In this document: positions 26,639 through 36,500 of the stretch, piece after piece
Position numbering within the stretch: the first letter of the stretch is position 1
Layout of the letters: each line of letters starts with the position of its first letter
Source of the DNA: Clostridium sp. C8-1-8
GTDB taxonomy: Bacteria > Bacillota > Clostridia > Clostridiales > Clostridiaceae
Reading direction: 5' to 3'
Length of the DNA stretch: 64,000 nt
Assembly: GCF_009928445.1 (NCBI RefSeq)
Contig: NZ_JAABNO010000006.1
Coordinates: 186,001 to 250,000, forward strand
Made by a program: the position numbers and the translations under genes
The notes under the pieces: model-generated
Seen by the model: the letters and a program-made list of their open reading frames with translations, nothing else
What the model was told of the DNA's origin: nothing
Databases searched by the model: none

Positions 26639-27178
26639 CAGTAGTTCACCTCTCCTGTTTTAACTATGATTTTAAGCCCACTTGTTGCAATTACAGTATT
26701 TCTAAGACATAAAAGTAATGTCAATTTTAAAGTACTGTGTTGAAATTAAAACATCAAATAATAATGTTTGATATTCTTATTTCTAAAAATATAAATTGCG
26801 GCTTCTAAGCTACATATCTATATTATAACAAATAATTGAATGTTTTACCCAACTCCTTAAGTTTATTTGCATGTTAAAATAAATTAATGTAATCTTTGAC
26901 TTCTATCTATACTACTCTCCATTTTTATAAAGTACAAAATATATGTTAATATGATATTATTTTACAATAACCCCAATTATTCGAACAAATATTCAATAAT
27001 GTATGTTATAATATTATAGTTGATAAAACTTAATAATGAATTCTTTCAATAGCCAAGTGTTCTATAAAAACACTTATAATTTAATCTTTCCTAGAACAGT
27101 TCTATCAAGCCTTGCTGATATAGAAACAATATGAATCTATATTAACTTTAACTTATTAAAATATTTAGGAGGCCTTTA
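26639..27178. other. Gene-free AT-rich spacer
   Basis: Nothing recognisable apart from a TATAAT-like hexamer at about 27007-27012, a possible -10 for the lipoprotein at 27179. Confidence 0.4.
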
Positions 27179-28192
27179 ATGAAATCAAATGTTTTTAAAA
27201 GAACAACTTTATTATTTACTTCTGTGACTTTATCAATTTTTATAAGTGGGTGTGGTACAAAGGATAATAATGCAGTTAAGAAAGATACAAAAGCAAGTAA
27301 TACAACATTAAAAACTTCTAATCAAAGCGCTGATAAAAATCCAACCTCAGACTCCCAGAAATCAGATAGCTCCAAATATGAAAAATATGATAAATTTAAA
27401 GCTTGGGGGAATCACGGAAGCGAAGATGGTAAATTCGATGGAATAAGCAATCCAGCTATAGACTCATCTGGTAAGATTTATGTTGGTGATCGTAATAATA
27501 AAAGAATACAGATTTTTGATTCAGAAGGAAACTTTATCTCTAAATTTCAAACAAATGAAGTAACTCCAGATAAACTACTTATTGATAGTTCAGGCAATCT
27601 ATATATTTTAGATTGTGAAAATAGAAAAATTCATAAGTACACTTTAGATGGTAGGCACTTATTAAGCTTTGGAATCGAAAGTGCAAACAATGGACAAGTT
27701 AGTCAATTACATAGCTTTGCAATTGATTCATCTGATAATATCTATATAACAGACAGTGCAAACAATAATGTACAGAAATTTAAGTCAGATGGTACTTTCA
27801 TATCAAAATTTGGTTCTCAAGGAGATGGAGATGGTCAATTTAATAGTCCATCATCATTAGCTATTGATAAATCTGGTATCATTTATGTTGTAGATAATCA
27901 TAAAAGAATCCAGAAATTTGATTCTAGTGGCAATTTTATATCGCAATTTAAATTTGCAGGAGTAAATTTTGACAGCCTCGAGGATTTTACAATTGCTGTA
28001 GATATAGATAGTAATGTTTATGTACAGTTTATGATTGGCCAAAATATTATTAAGTTTGATCCCAATGGAAAACTTATTTCAGTATTTAACACTGCTGACG
28101 CAACAGTAGATTTGACTGTAGATTCTTCTAAAAATGTTTATAGTTGCTCTTTCTACGGTGATTATATTGTAAAATATATAAAAACAAGATAA
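27179..28192 (+). CDS. Lipoprotein with NHL-type beta-propeller repeats
   Basis: 337 residues. A lipoprotein signal (lipobox ISGC, Cys25) is followed by a Ser/Lys/Asp-rich linker and then a beta-propeller of about six NHL repeats. Repeating units read AIDSSGKIYVGDRNNKRIQIFDS, IDSSGNLYILDCENRKIHKYT, AIDSSDNIYITDSANNNVQKFKS and AIDKSGIIYVVDNHKRIQKFDS. It is anchored outside the cell. The family often binds ligands or partner proteins; the role here is unknown. RBS AGGAGG precedes the ATG. Confidence 0.85.
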   Translation: MKSNVFKRTTLLFTSVTLSIFISGCGTKDNNAVKKDTKASNTTLKTSNQSADKNPTSDSQKSDSSKYEKYDKFKAWGNHGSEDGKFDGISNPAIDSSGKIYVGDRNNKRIQIFDSEGNFISKFQTNEVTPDKLLIDSSGNLYILDCENRKIHKYTLDGRHLLSFGIESANNGQVSQLHSFAIDSSDNIYITDSANNNVQKFKSDGTFISKFGSQGDGDGQFNSPSSLAIDKSGIIYVVDNHKRIQKFDSSGNFISQFKFAGVNFDSLEDFTIAVDIDSNVYVQFMIGQNIIKFDPNGKLISVFNTADATVDLTVDSSKNVYSCSFYGDYIVKYIKTR

Positions 28193-28434
28193 TAATTACA
28201 AAAACATCACTAATAACTCATATGTAGCATAATCAGAGCATTCAATCCAGTAAAAAACAATTATATGGTATTATCATGACTTAAAATAGAAATTTTTAAT
28301 AACCTTGAAAATTAATCAATACTATATAAAATAATTACTGAAAGTAGTTTGTATGAAAAGTGCACAAGTCTTGAAAGACTAAGCTGGGGAATATTTCAAA
28401 ATATATAAAAAACAAATATTTAGGAGGGATTATT

Positions 28435-29040
28435 TTGTTAAAATTACTAGGTTTAAAGAAAATAAGCGCTAATATGATTTTATTAATATTATTAGTATCA
28501 GTTGGATTCTCTGTTGGGTGCTCTAATAATAAACAAGCCGACAATAAAGTTTCTAAATCATCTACAGATAAGAATAATACTGAGTCAGATAAAAATAACA
28601 AAGATAAAAGCATAGCTGAAAATCAAGGAGCTAAAAGCTATTCTGATATAAATTCTGCCAATCCGGATGAGGTATTTACTAATGCTCTAATTTCAGCACA
28701 TACACATACACCTAAAACTATATCAAATGATAATGATATAACTCTATCTTATTACTTGAAAGATTTGAAAAAAGAAAAGAAGGAAGAGCTTGATTCTTAC
28801 TCTAAAACTATTATTGAAACTGATGAATACTCAAAAGGAAGAGACGTTAAGATAGTTCATAAGGTTAGCAAAAGCTACAATTATAATAATGAAGAACATG
28901 AAGCCTATTCATATGTAGCTGAAATAACTGATGATGAAAAAAAGAATGATACTGAAGCAAAAAATGTCTACACTAGCTTTGGGCTTGTATCCAAATTCGG
29001 AGATAAATGGGTCCTAATATCATTAGGAGAACTCAATTAA
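28435..29040 (+). CDS. Putative lipoprotein of unknown function
   Basis: 201 residues from a TTG start, placed by GGAGG seven bases upstream. A hydrophobic signal with lipobox SVGC (Cys29) leads to an Asn/Lys/Asp/Ser-rich linker of about 40 residues. A charged domain follows (NPDEVFTNALISAHTHTPKTI, EHEAYSYVAEITDDEKKND), ending in FGDKWVLISLGELN. The C-terminal phrase is like SnoaL/NTF2-type extracellular domains, but I cannot assign it. It lies 240 bases after the NHL lipoprotein, in the same direction. Confidence 0.7.
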   Translation: MLKLLGLKKISANMILLILLVSVGFSVGCSNNKQADNKVSKSSTDKNNTESDKNNKDKSIAENQGAKSYSDINSANPDEVFTNALISAHTHTPKTISNDNDITLSYYLKDLKKEKKEELDSYSKTIIETDEYSKGRDVKIVHKVSKSYNYNNEEHEAYSYVAEITDDEKKNDTEAKNVYTSFGLVSKFGDKWVLISLGELN

Positions 29041-29176
29041 GCTTTACTTTATTATATAGAAAATATTACTCTATGAATAAAGTAAAATTTACATGCTTGA
29101 AGTATACTTATATGTATTTTTTTGTATATTACATAAGACATCGCTAACACTTCTATGGTATATATTTGTTTTATTG

Positions 29177-29232
29177 AAATTCTTAACTTCTTATATTTTT
29201 AACATGTTATAAATATAAGAAGTTAAGAATTT
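29177..29232. repeat. Perfect 22-bp inverted repeat
   Basis: Arms 29177-29198 and 29211-29232 are exact reverse complements (AAATTCTTAACTTCTTATATTT would pair fully) around a 12-base loop that itself contains AACATGTT. It may end the lipoprotein transcript, but no strong T-tract follows. Confidence 0.7.
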
Positions 29233-29388
29233 ATTGATTCTATCAGGATCTTAGAGATTTTTGCCATCTTATTTTATCTCTTTACTTTCCCTTATGTTTT
29301 GCATCTTCTACTATAATATTTTCAGAAAATGTTATCCAAAATTAAATTATTACTTTCGCTTACTTTAAAACTGTCAAATTGGCATAAA

Positions 29389-29412
29389 AAAAGAAGCAAT
29401 CTCTTGCTTCTT
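29389..29412 (-). terminator. Intrinsic terminator of the desulfoferrodoxin gene
   Basis: Arms AAGAAGCAA (29391-29399) and TTGCTTCTT (29404-29412), with a T-tract on the minus strand at 29384-29391. Confidence 0.85.
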
Positions 29413-29436
29413 TCATAAACACATATATACTTCGAA

Positions 29437-29820
29437 TTATAGTTCTACCTTCCAAAGTCCATGTAAGTTGCAGTATTCTCTTACTGCTACAACCTTTTCT
29501 TCTCCTAGCTTAAAGAAAGCTTCTGGCTTGTCTCCAGCTTTAAAGTTCTTTCTAAGTACTGTTGTTTCAGTAACTACTTCTACCCATTGAATTAAGTGCT
29601 CTTCAGTCATAGGATGCGCAACCTCTCCAACCTTAACTAATACGCCACCTTCAACGGCTTCTACTACTGGAACATGCTTTTCTTTAGCACCATCAGTTGT
29701 ATTTTCTTTCTTTAATGTCATTGGCTGACCGCAGCAAGCTAAAGTTCCACCAGCCTTGTTTACTACCTCTACGATGTTACCACATATTTCACACTTATAT
29801 ACTTGATTTGCTTCTGTCAT
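29437..29820 (-). CDS. dfx: Desulfoferrodoxin (superoxide reductase)
   Basis: 127 residues. The N-terminal desulforedoxin domain has the rubredoxin-like iron site (YKCEICG and CCGQPM). The C-terminal superoxide reductase domain has the Fe(His)4Cys ligands in EKHVPV, AHPMTEEHLIQW and CNLHGLW. It reduces superoxide to peroxide without making oxygen and points to an anaerobe. RBS GGAGGAG precedes the ATG. Monocistronic. Confidence 0.97.
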   Translation of the reverse strand: MTEANQVYKCEICGNIVEVVNKAGGTLACCGQPMTLKKENTTDGAKEKHVPVVEAVEGGVLVKVGEVAHPMTEEHLIQWVEVVTETTVLRKNFKAGDKPEAFFKLGEEKVVAVREYCNLHGLWKVEL

Positions 29821-30234
29821 ATTAACTCCTCCTATTTAACATTTGATGACTTAATCTACTTATTATTTATATTTTATAAGGGTATAAAATATGTTCACAG
29901 GTTGTCCTATAAAAATGTACCAGTTCAAAATGAAATATATGAATAAAATTGGTACCAATAATAATTAAAATTTTTGCTAGTATTCTTAAATTTTATAGAA
30001 CTTCATTATCTATTCCTCTGAACAGACATACTACTTCGATATCTTGTAATTCTTCATAAAGATATCGCTAAAATAATCTTTTAAATCCCAATAAAAATAG
30101 CCATCTATATACATTATAGACTTCATGGATAAGTTTTACAATGCAAACCATTTATATGTCTTCTATTATAAATATTTAAGCTAAGAGTAAAACTCTAGGT
30201 ATTTGACATACTAAAGATTGAAGGAGTGATGCTT
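29821..30234. other. Gene-free spacer
   Basis: AT-rich sequence between divergent genes. I see no structured RNA or repeat beyond short AT palindromes. Confidence 0.4.
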
Positions 30235-30450
30235 ATGTCTGATAAAGAAAAACCTTATCTACCTGATGAAAGAGACTGGTATTCACCTGAAGGTCATGAC
30301 TTAATCTCGCTTTCAAAATCAGGAAACACCTATACAAAATTACCTAATCCCAAAACAGATCCTATTGTGGTTAATAATATATCTTACATGGAGTTTGATT
30401 ATACTGATCAATCTCTATATGAAGATGATGATACTGACGATGAAAAATAA
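30235..30450 (+). CDS. Small acidic protein of unknown function
   Basis: 71 residues from the ATG at 30235, eight bases after AGGAG; GTG and ATG codons at 30226 and 30229 overlap the RBS. It is Asp/Pro/Tyr-rich with an acidic tail (YEDDDTDDEK) and no signal or membrane segment. The strong terminator right after the stop supports expression. Function unknown. Confidence 0.55.
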   Translation: MSDKEKPYLPDERDWYSPEGHDLISLSKSGNTYTKLPNPKTDPIVVNNISYMEFDYTDQSLYEDDDTDDEK

Positions 30451-30453
30451 GGA

Positions 30454-30490
30454 AAAAGACGCTAATGTAAATTTCATTAGCGTCTTTTAT
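30454..30490 (+). terminator. Intrinsic terminator of the small acidic protein gene
   Basis: Arms AAAAGACGCTAATG (30454-30467) and CATTAGCGTCTTTT (30475-30488). Confidence 0.85.
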
Positions 30491-30494
30491 ATGT

Positions 30495-30541
30495 AAAAAA
30501 GAATTCACTAAAGAGTATATATTCTTTAGTGAATTCTTTTT
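30495..30541. terminator. Second terminator, serving the glucan synthase gene
   Basis: Arms around GAATTCACTAAAGA (30501-30514) and TCTTTAGTGAATTC (30523-30536) with A/T tails on both sides. It lies just downstream of the minus-strand gene ending at 30552. Confidence 0.85.
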
Positions 30542-30551
30542 AATTTGAATC

Positions 30552-33500
30552 TTATATATGAACTTCAACTTCATGGTTTCCTTCTAGGAATGGAACCACT
30601 TCATCATCTAATGGATTACCATCTAGTATTATTACCTTAGAAATATCAGCTCCAGCTTTATTAATCTCCTTTAAGTCCTGGCTTACAACTATATGATAGT
30701 ACATGTTGTCTTTGTTATATTCTATCTCGTATTGCTTCCAGTTAGTCGGTACAACTGGATTAATTGTAAAGCCTTTACCATAATGAGAGTTAAAACCTAG
30801 TATATATTCTACTGCAGCTTTATACATCCATCCAGATGCGCCAGTATACCAGCTCCAGCCACCTCTTCCTCCATGAGGTTCTTGCAAATATACATCTGCG
30901 GCCATAACATATGGCTCTACTTTATAGGTCTTGCTAGAAAGTTCAGAGGAACTGTGATTTATAGGGTTTATCATATTAAAATACTGCCAAGCTTTATTAC
31001 CCATTCCCATCTTTGCTAAAGCTACAATAACCCAAACTGCAGCATGAGTGTACTGTCCTCCATTTTCTCTTACTCCAGGTACATAACCTTTAATATATCC
31101 TGGCTCTAACTTAGAATTATAAAATGGTGGGTTTAAAAGAAGTATTATACCTTTATCTTCTCTTACTAAGTTGGTATCGATGGCCTCCATAGCTTCCTTA
31201 ACTCTTTCAGGTCTTCCTCCGCCGGTTATAGCTGCCCAGCTTTGTGCTAAGGAGTCTATTCTACATTCATCATTTTCCTTAGATCCTAATGGAGTTCCAT
31301 CATCAAAGTATGCTCTTCTATACCAGCCACCATCCCAGGCATTCTTCTCTAAGTTTTCTAATATGAACTCTCTATTGTAGACAAAAATATCTGTATTTAT
31401 CTTATCCTTTTTATAACCTGTTATATCTAAGAAATCCCCTAGTATTTCATATAAGAACCAACCAAGCCATACACTTTCACCTTTTCCTTCATTACCTACA
31501 GTACTCATTCCGTCATTCCAGTCACCGCTGCCCATTAGAGGTATGTTATGTTCACCATACTTCAAGGATTTATTAATAGCTCTAATACAGTGTTCATATA
31601 CAGTTCCTGAGGTTCTGGATTCAAATCTATCTGAGTATCTCTCATCTTCGCCTTCCTTTAGAGGCTCATCATAAAGGAAGTGTGCTTCTTCATCTAATAT
31701 GCTATAGTCTCCAGAAAGTTTTATATACTTAGAAACAACATATGGTAGCCATAGTAAGTCATCACTGAACCTAGTTCTTATACCGCTATTTACTACAGGA
31801 TGCCACCAATGTTGAACATCACCTTCTTCATATTGTCTTGAGGCACTTCTTAATATTTGATTTCTTGTAATCTCATTGTTCAATACACCTAAGGACAGAG
31901 AGTCTTGAAGCTGATCTCTATATCCATAAGCTCCACCAGATTGATAGAATGCTGTTCTAGCCCAGTATCTGCAGCTCATAGTTTGATACATAAGCCATCC
32001 GTTTACCATATAATCCATAGACTTATCAGGAGTTTTTATTTTAATAGTTCCTAAGAAGCTTTGCCAGTATTTCTTGACATTTTCTAAGGTATCGTCCACT
32101 GCTCTGAAACTACTATATTTATTTATCACAGTTTCTATGCCTTCTAAGCTCTCTTCGGCGCCTAGCATTAGTATTATAGTCTTTTTCTTATTTGGTTTTA
32201 ATACAACCTTAGTTTGAGCTCCTAAACATGGATCGAAGCCACCGCCTACAGTATCAGATAGTTTTTCAAGCCTTAAAGCACTTGGATATCCCAAACCTTC
32301 ATTCCTTCCTAAGAACTCACTTCTGTCTCCAGTAAAACTCTCTTCTTGACCTCCATAAAACTTAAGGTAACTCTTATAGGCTCCAAAGCTTGCGGAATAT
32401 GGATTGGATGCCCATATGAATCTTTCATTTTTAGCCTTATTACCAGAAGCTTCATCAGTAGCACTACTAGCCATATCTATATCACTAATATATGTAGATA
32501 TATATTGAGCAGATTGTTGAGGAACAACTCCTAACACCAACTGAGCATAGTAGTATAGAGATATGGTTCTATCATCTTCTCCATTATTCTCAAGTTCTAT
32601 CTTTAAGAGCTTTATATTATCTTCCATAGAACAAAACATAGTAGTTTTTCCTTTTATGCCGTGGTAATCATGACTAAAGGTAGAATAGCCAAATCCATGC
32701 TCTATAACATATTCTCCAGTATCTCTTAAAGGTTTAGGTGTTATGCTCCATATTTCTTCATTTACATCATCCCTTAGATAAAGCCCTTCAGTAGATGCAT
32801 CCATTACCCAGTCGTTGTTCCAAGGTGTTATCTTATTTTCTCTTGAATTGCCTATCCAAGTATATGAAGATCCACTTTCAGATACATGGAATCCAAAGTT
32901 ACCATTTGAAATTACATTTATCCAAGGCGCTGGGGTATCTCTATGGTCATTTAGCACAACCACATATCCACTACCATCCTTCTTAAAGCCTCCATATCCA
33001 TTAAAGTAATCTAATTCCTGTACGTCGTAAGCATAATTGGTAACTTCTTCTGAGTTTACAAATTCACTATACTTAACATTACTTTTATCATTAGATAAAT
33101 TATTTTTGCTAACTTCTCTAAGTATGGTTTCTCTTCTTGGAAGATCATAGCCTTGAAGTTCTTTATGTCTCAACAATATATCGGCTCTCACCTTCTTATC
33201 CTTTTCTTCCCACTTCTTCATCTGATTAAGCAAAGTTCCTTTATCAGAACTAATAACAAGCTTAGCTATACCTATTAACAAATCTCTCATATCTTCGCCT
33301 AAGGTGCTCTTACTGTGAAGATATATTCCACCTGGTTTATTCCAATAATCTCTTGATTGAGAAGTATTGACTTGTTCTATTATATTTTTTTGAACCGGTA
33401 GATCGTAGGAGGTCTCCTCATCATTATAGATAACCAAGTCTGATTTTAATCCCTTGCTCCTCCAATAATAATGCAGATTTATAACCTGTCTTAAAAGGTC

Positions 33501-36500
33501 CATATCAGCTTCTTCTTTTATTACAAGCATCAATATTGGAAGATCTCCTGAAATTCCGTATGGCCATAAATCCCTTTGATGCTTATTAAGATTTTTTATA
33601 TACTGTTCATTTTCTCTTCTATAAGAGGTTAAAAATAGCATATTAGCAGCTAAAGATTGGAACATATTTGCTTGGAAAGACTTTATAGCAAGATACTTCA
33701 TTTCCAAAGCAACCTGCTGAGTTGCACCTATAAATGCTCTTTCCGCGGAACTATTATCTGTATATCTGTTTGCAATCTTCATAACTTCTTCTCTGCTGTC
33801 AGCTGCTATAGTTACATAAGACAAAGATACTTTTTCTCTAGGAGGTATTTTTACCATAACTCTCATAGCTATAATAGGATCTAAAACTATGCCTATACTA
33901 TTGGTCAAAGCAGCGTCATTATCCATAGCTCTTGGAGCTCTAAGACTTCTATTTCTTCCGATAAAGTTTACTCTAGAAGTATCATAGGATACTGACCCAA
34001 TAATATCACCATCACTTACAATCTTTTGAATTAGATGATTTTGCTTTTGCCCTTTAGCTCTAGGTCTTCTCTTTGCTATAATACATCTATTTTCTTCATC
34101 ATATTCAGTTGTAATGAATAAGTTTGAGAAGGTTGGATGCACTACGTCAGCACTAAATGGAGCTAAGGTCACTTCCATATAACTTGTTATCTCAATACTT
34201 CTTTCACTTTCCGAATTATTCTTTAAAGTTATTTTTCTTACCTCAGCATCATATTGAGAAGACACGCAGACTTCCATTGAACTTTCAATGTTTCCAAAAG
34301 TTCTTTTAAATAAAGCCTTATCTAAAGTAAATTGCACTAACTCGTCATCTCCCATAACTCTACATGGTTCGTAGGCTGGGCTCCAATATTCATTACTATT
34401 CAAATTCTTTATGTAAAATAGTATACCTCCACCTTCATCAGTTGTATCAGACTTCCATCTATTTATAGTCATTTCACCCTTCTTGCTAAGACTACTTCCG
34501 CTATTAGTAAGAATTGTTGAATATGATCCATTTGATAAAAGCAGTACCTCTGGATTCTCAGTTATAGAAGAATACTCTCTTACTATAAGAGCTTCTTGTT
34601 CTGTCTTTATTTCTGGCAAATCAAACTCTTGCTTTCTAGTAAATATTTCATGATATCCTTGTTTTTCTTGAAGAAGTAATTCAAAGGCTTTAACTTGAGG
34701 TAGCTTATGGAATCTTTCTTGCAGTATATTATTGTTTGCAAAGTTATCCAAAGACATTAAACTCATACCTTGGTGATGTACCATGAAACATTTTACCGTT
34801 GATTCTTTCTTACCTCTAGTTATTCTTTCCTCAGTAAAATCTATAGCTTCATAAAATCCATATCTTCCTACCATGCCCTTATTTATTAAGTTATTCATGT
34901 TTTCTATTGAAGATAAAGGAGCAAAACTTAATGCCATAACTGTAGAATATGGAGATACCACAAGTTCGTCTACCAAACCTCTTTTTAGACCTATTCCTGG
35001 AACTCCAAAGGCTTTATATTGATAGTTCATAGCAACATCAAAGTGATAAAAGGCTGATTCTGATATGCCCCAAGGAATTCCCCTTTTATGAGCATAAATC
35101 TTTTGAGCTTCAATCACTGAATTATAAGTCATATCCCATAGAGTACCTTCATAGTTTTTCATTATTAATGCTGGCATGAAGTATTCAAACATTGTTCCAC
35201 TCCAAGAAACAAGACTCTTAGTTCCAAAGGCAGTAGTTATAGCTCTTCCTAGCTTAAACCAATGATCATACTCTACATCGCCTTTAGCAATGGCTATGAA
35301 AGATGCTGCTCTTGCTTCTGATGCTAACAAGTCATAACAGTTATCTCCCAAAGTATTACTCTCCATGTCATATCCTATAGAGAATATCTTCCTATGGCTA
35401 TTGTACAAGACTTTAAAGTCTGTTTCAGAAGCCATAATGTCTAGTCTTCCGATTATGGTGTTAATTCTTCTAACTAAACTTAATATTGACTCATTTTTTA
35501 TCCTGCATTCTGCTTTGGTAGTTTTAGCTACATCTTTAGCTTCCTTGTAAGCTATATCCCCCAATGAAGTGGCTAAGCTTATAACTGGTACCTTCAACAA
35601 CAATTTATCTATTTCATCAAGCATACTGCTGTCATTTGCTACAGCTTCATCATCAAATTCTGATACTTCTCCAATCTCAGCCAACTTCATTATAGCTTCT
35701 CTTTTTAATTTATTGACCCAATATAACTCTTTTTGCTTATGTTGAAACTCAATATCTAAACACTTTTCTACAATCTGTTTTAGTATACCAACATAATTTC
35801 TTATACTCATGTCTTCACTAAGTATAGTTTCTTTTTCAAGCTTAAATAGTACTTCTTCTTTTAACTCTTCTTCTATTATACTCATTGTATCAATAAGAGC
35901 TATTCTTTGATTATCAGAAATTAATGGCTTTCTTAGATACTCATTTAGAGCTTCCTCAATAACCCACAAATAGCCAACTAAGTTTCCGCTATCTACAGTA
36001 GATACATATCTAGGCCATAATGGATTTCTTGTTCTTGTGTCATACCAGTTTAAAAAATGGCCATGAAACTTATCTAGTTTATCCATGCTATTAAGGATTT
36101 TCTCTATTCTTTCTACTAGGTCAAATAAAGTAGAGTAGCCCATATCTCTTGCAACTACGTTGGACATGAGTCCCATTGCCATATTAGTAGGAGATGTTCT
36201 AAAAGCTACCCCATTATTAGGGTCCTCTTGAAAGTTATCTGGAGCTAGATAGTTATTTTCTTCATTTACAAAGTCCTCATAATAAGCCCAAGTCCTTCTA
36301 CTCAAGGTTCTAATAAGCAACTTATCTTTCTCTGATATATCCTTAAATGTGGTGCTTACATTCCTATCTTCTTTGCTTATCAAATAAGCAATTATTGGGC
36401 TTATAATCCATAGGACAGAAATGATCAAGTTGGTACTTCCTAGGGATATTGACTTGTTGAAAGTGGCTATTAAGTATAATAAACCAATAACAGATGAAGC

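Larger units (their letters stand above)
29041..29436. other. Spacer with a long palindrome and a terminator
   Basis: Contains the palindrome at 29177-29232 and the desulfoferrodoxin terminator at 29389-29412. No gene is supported. Confidence 0.5.
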
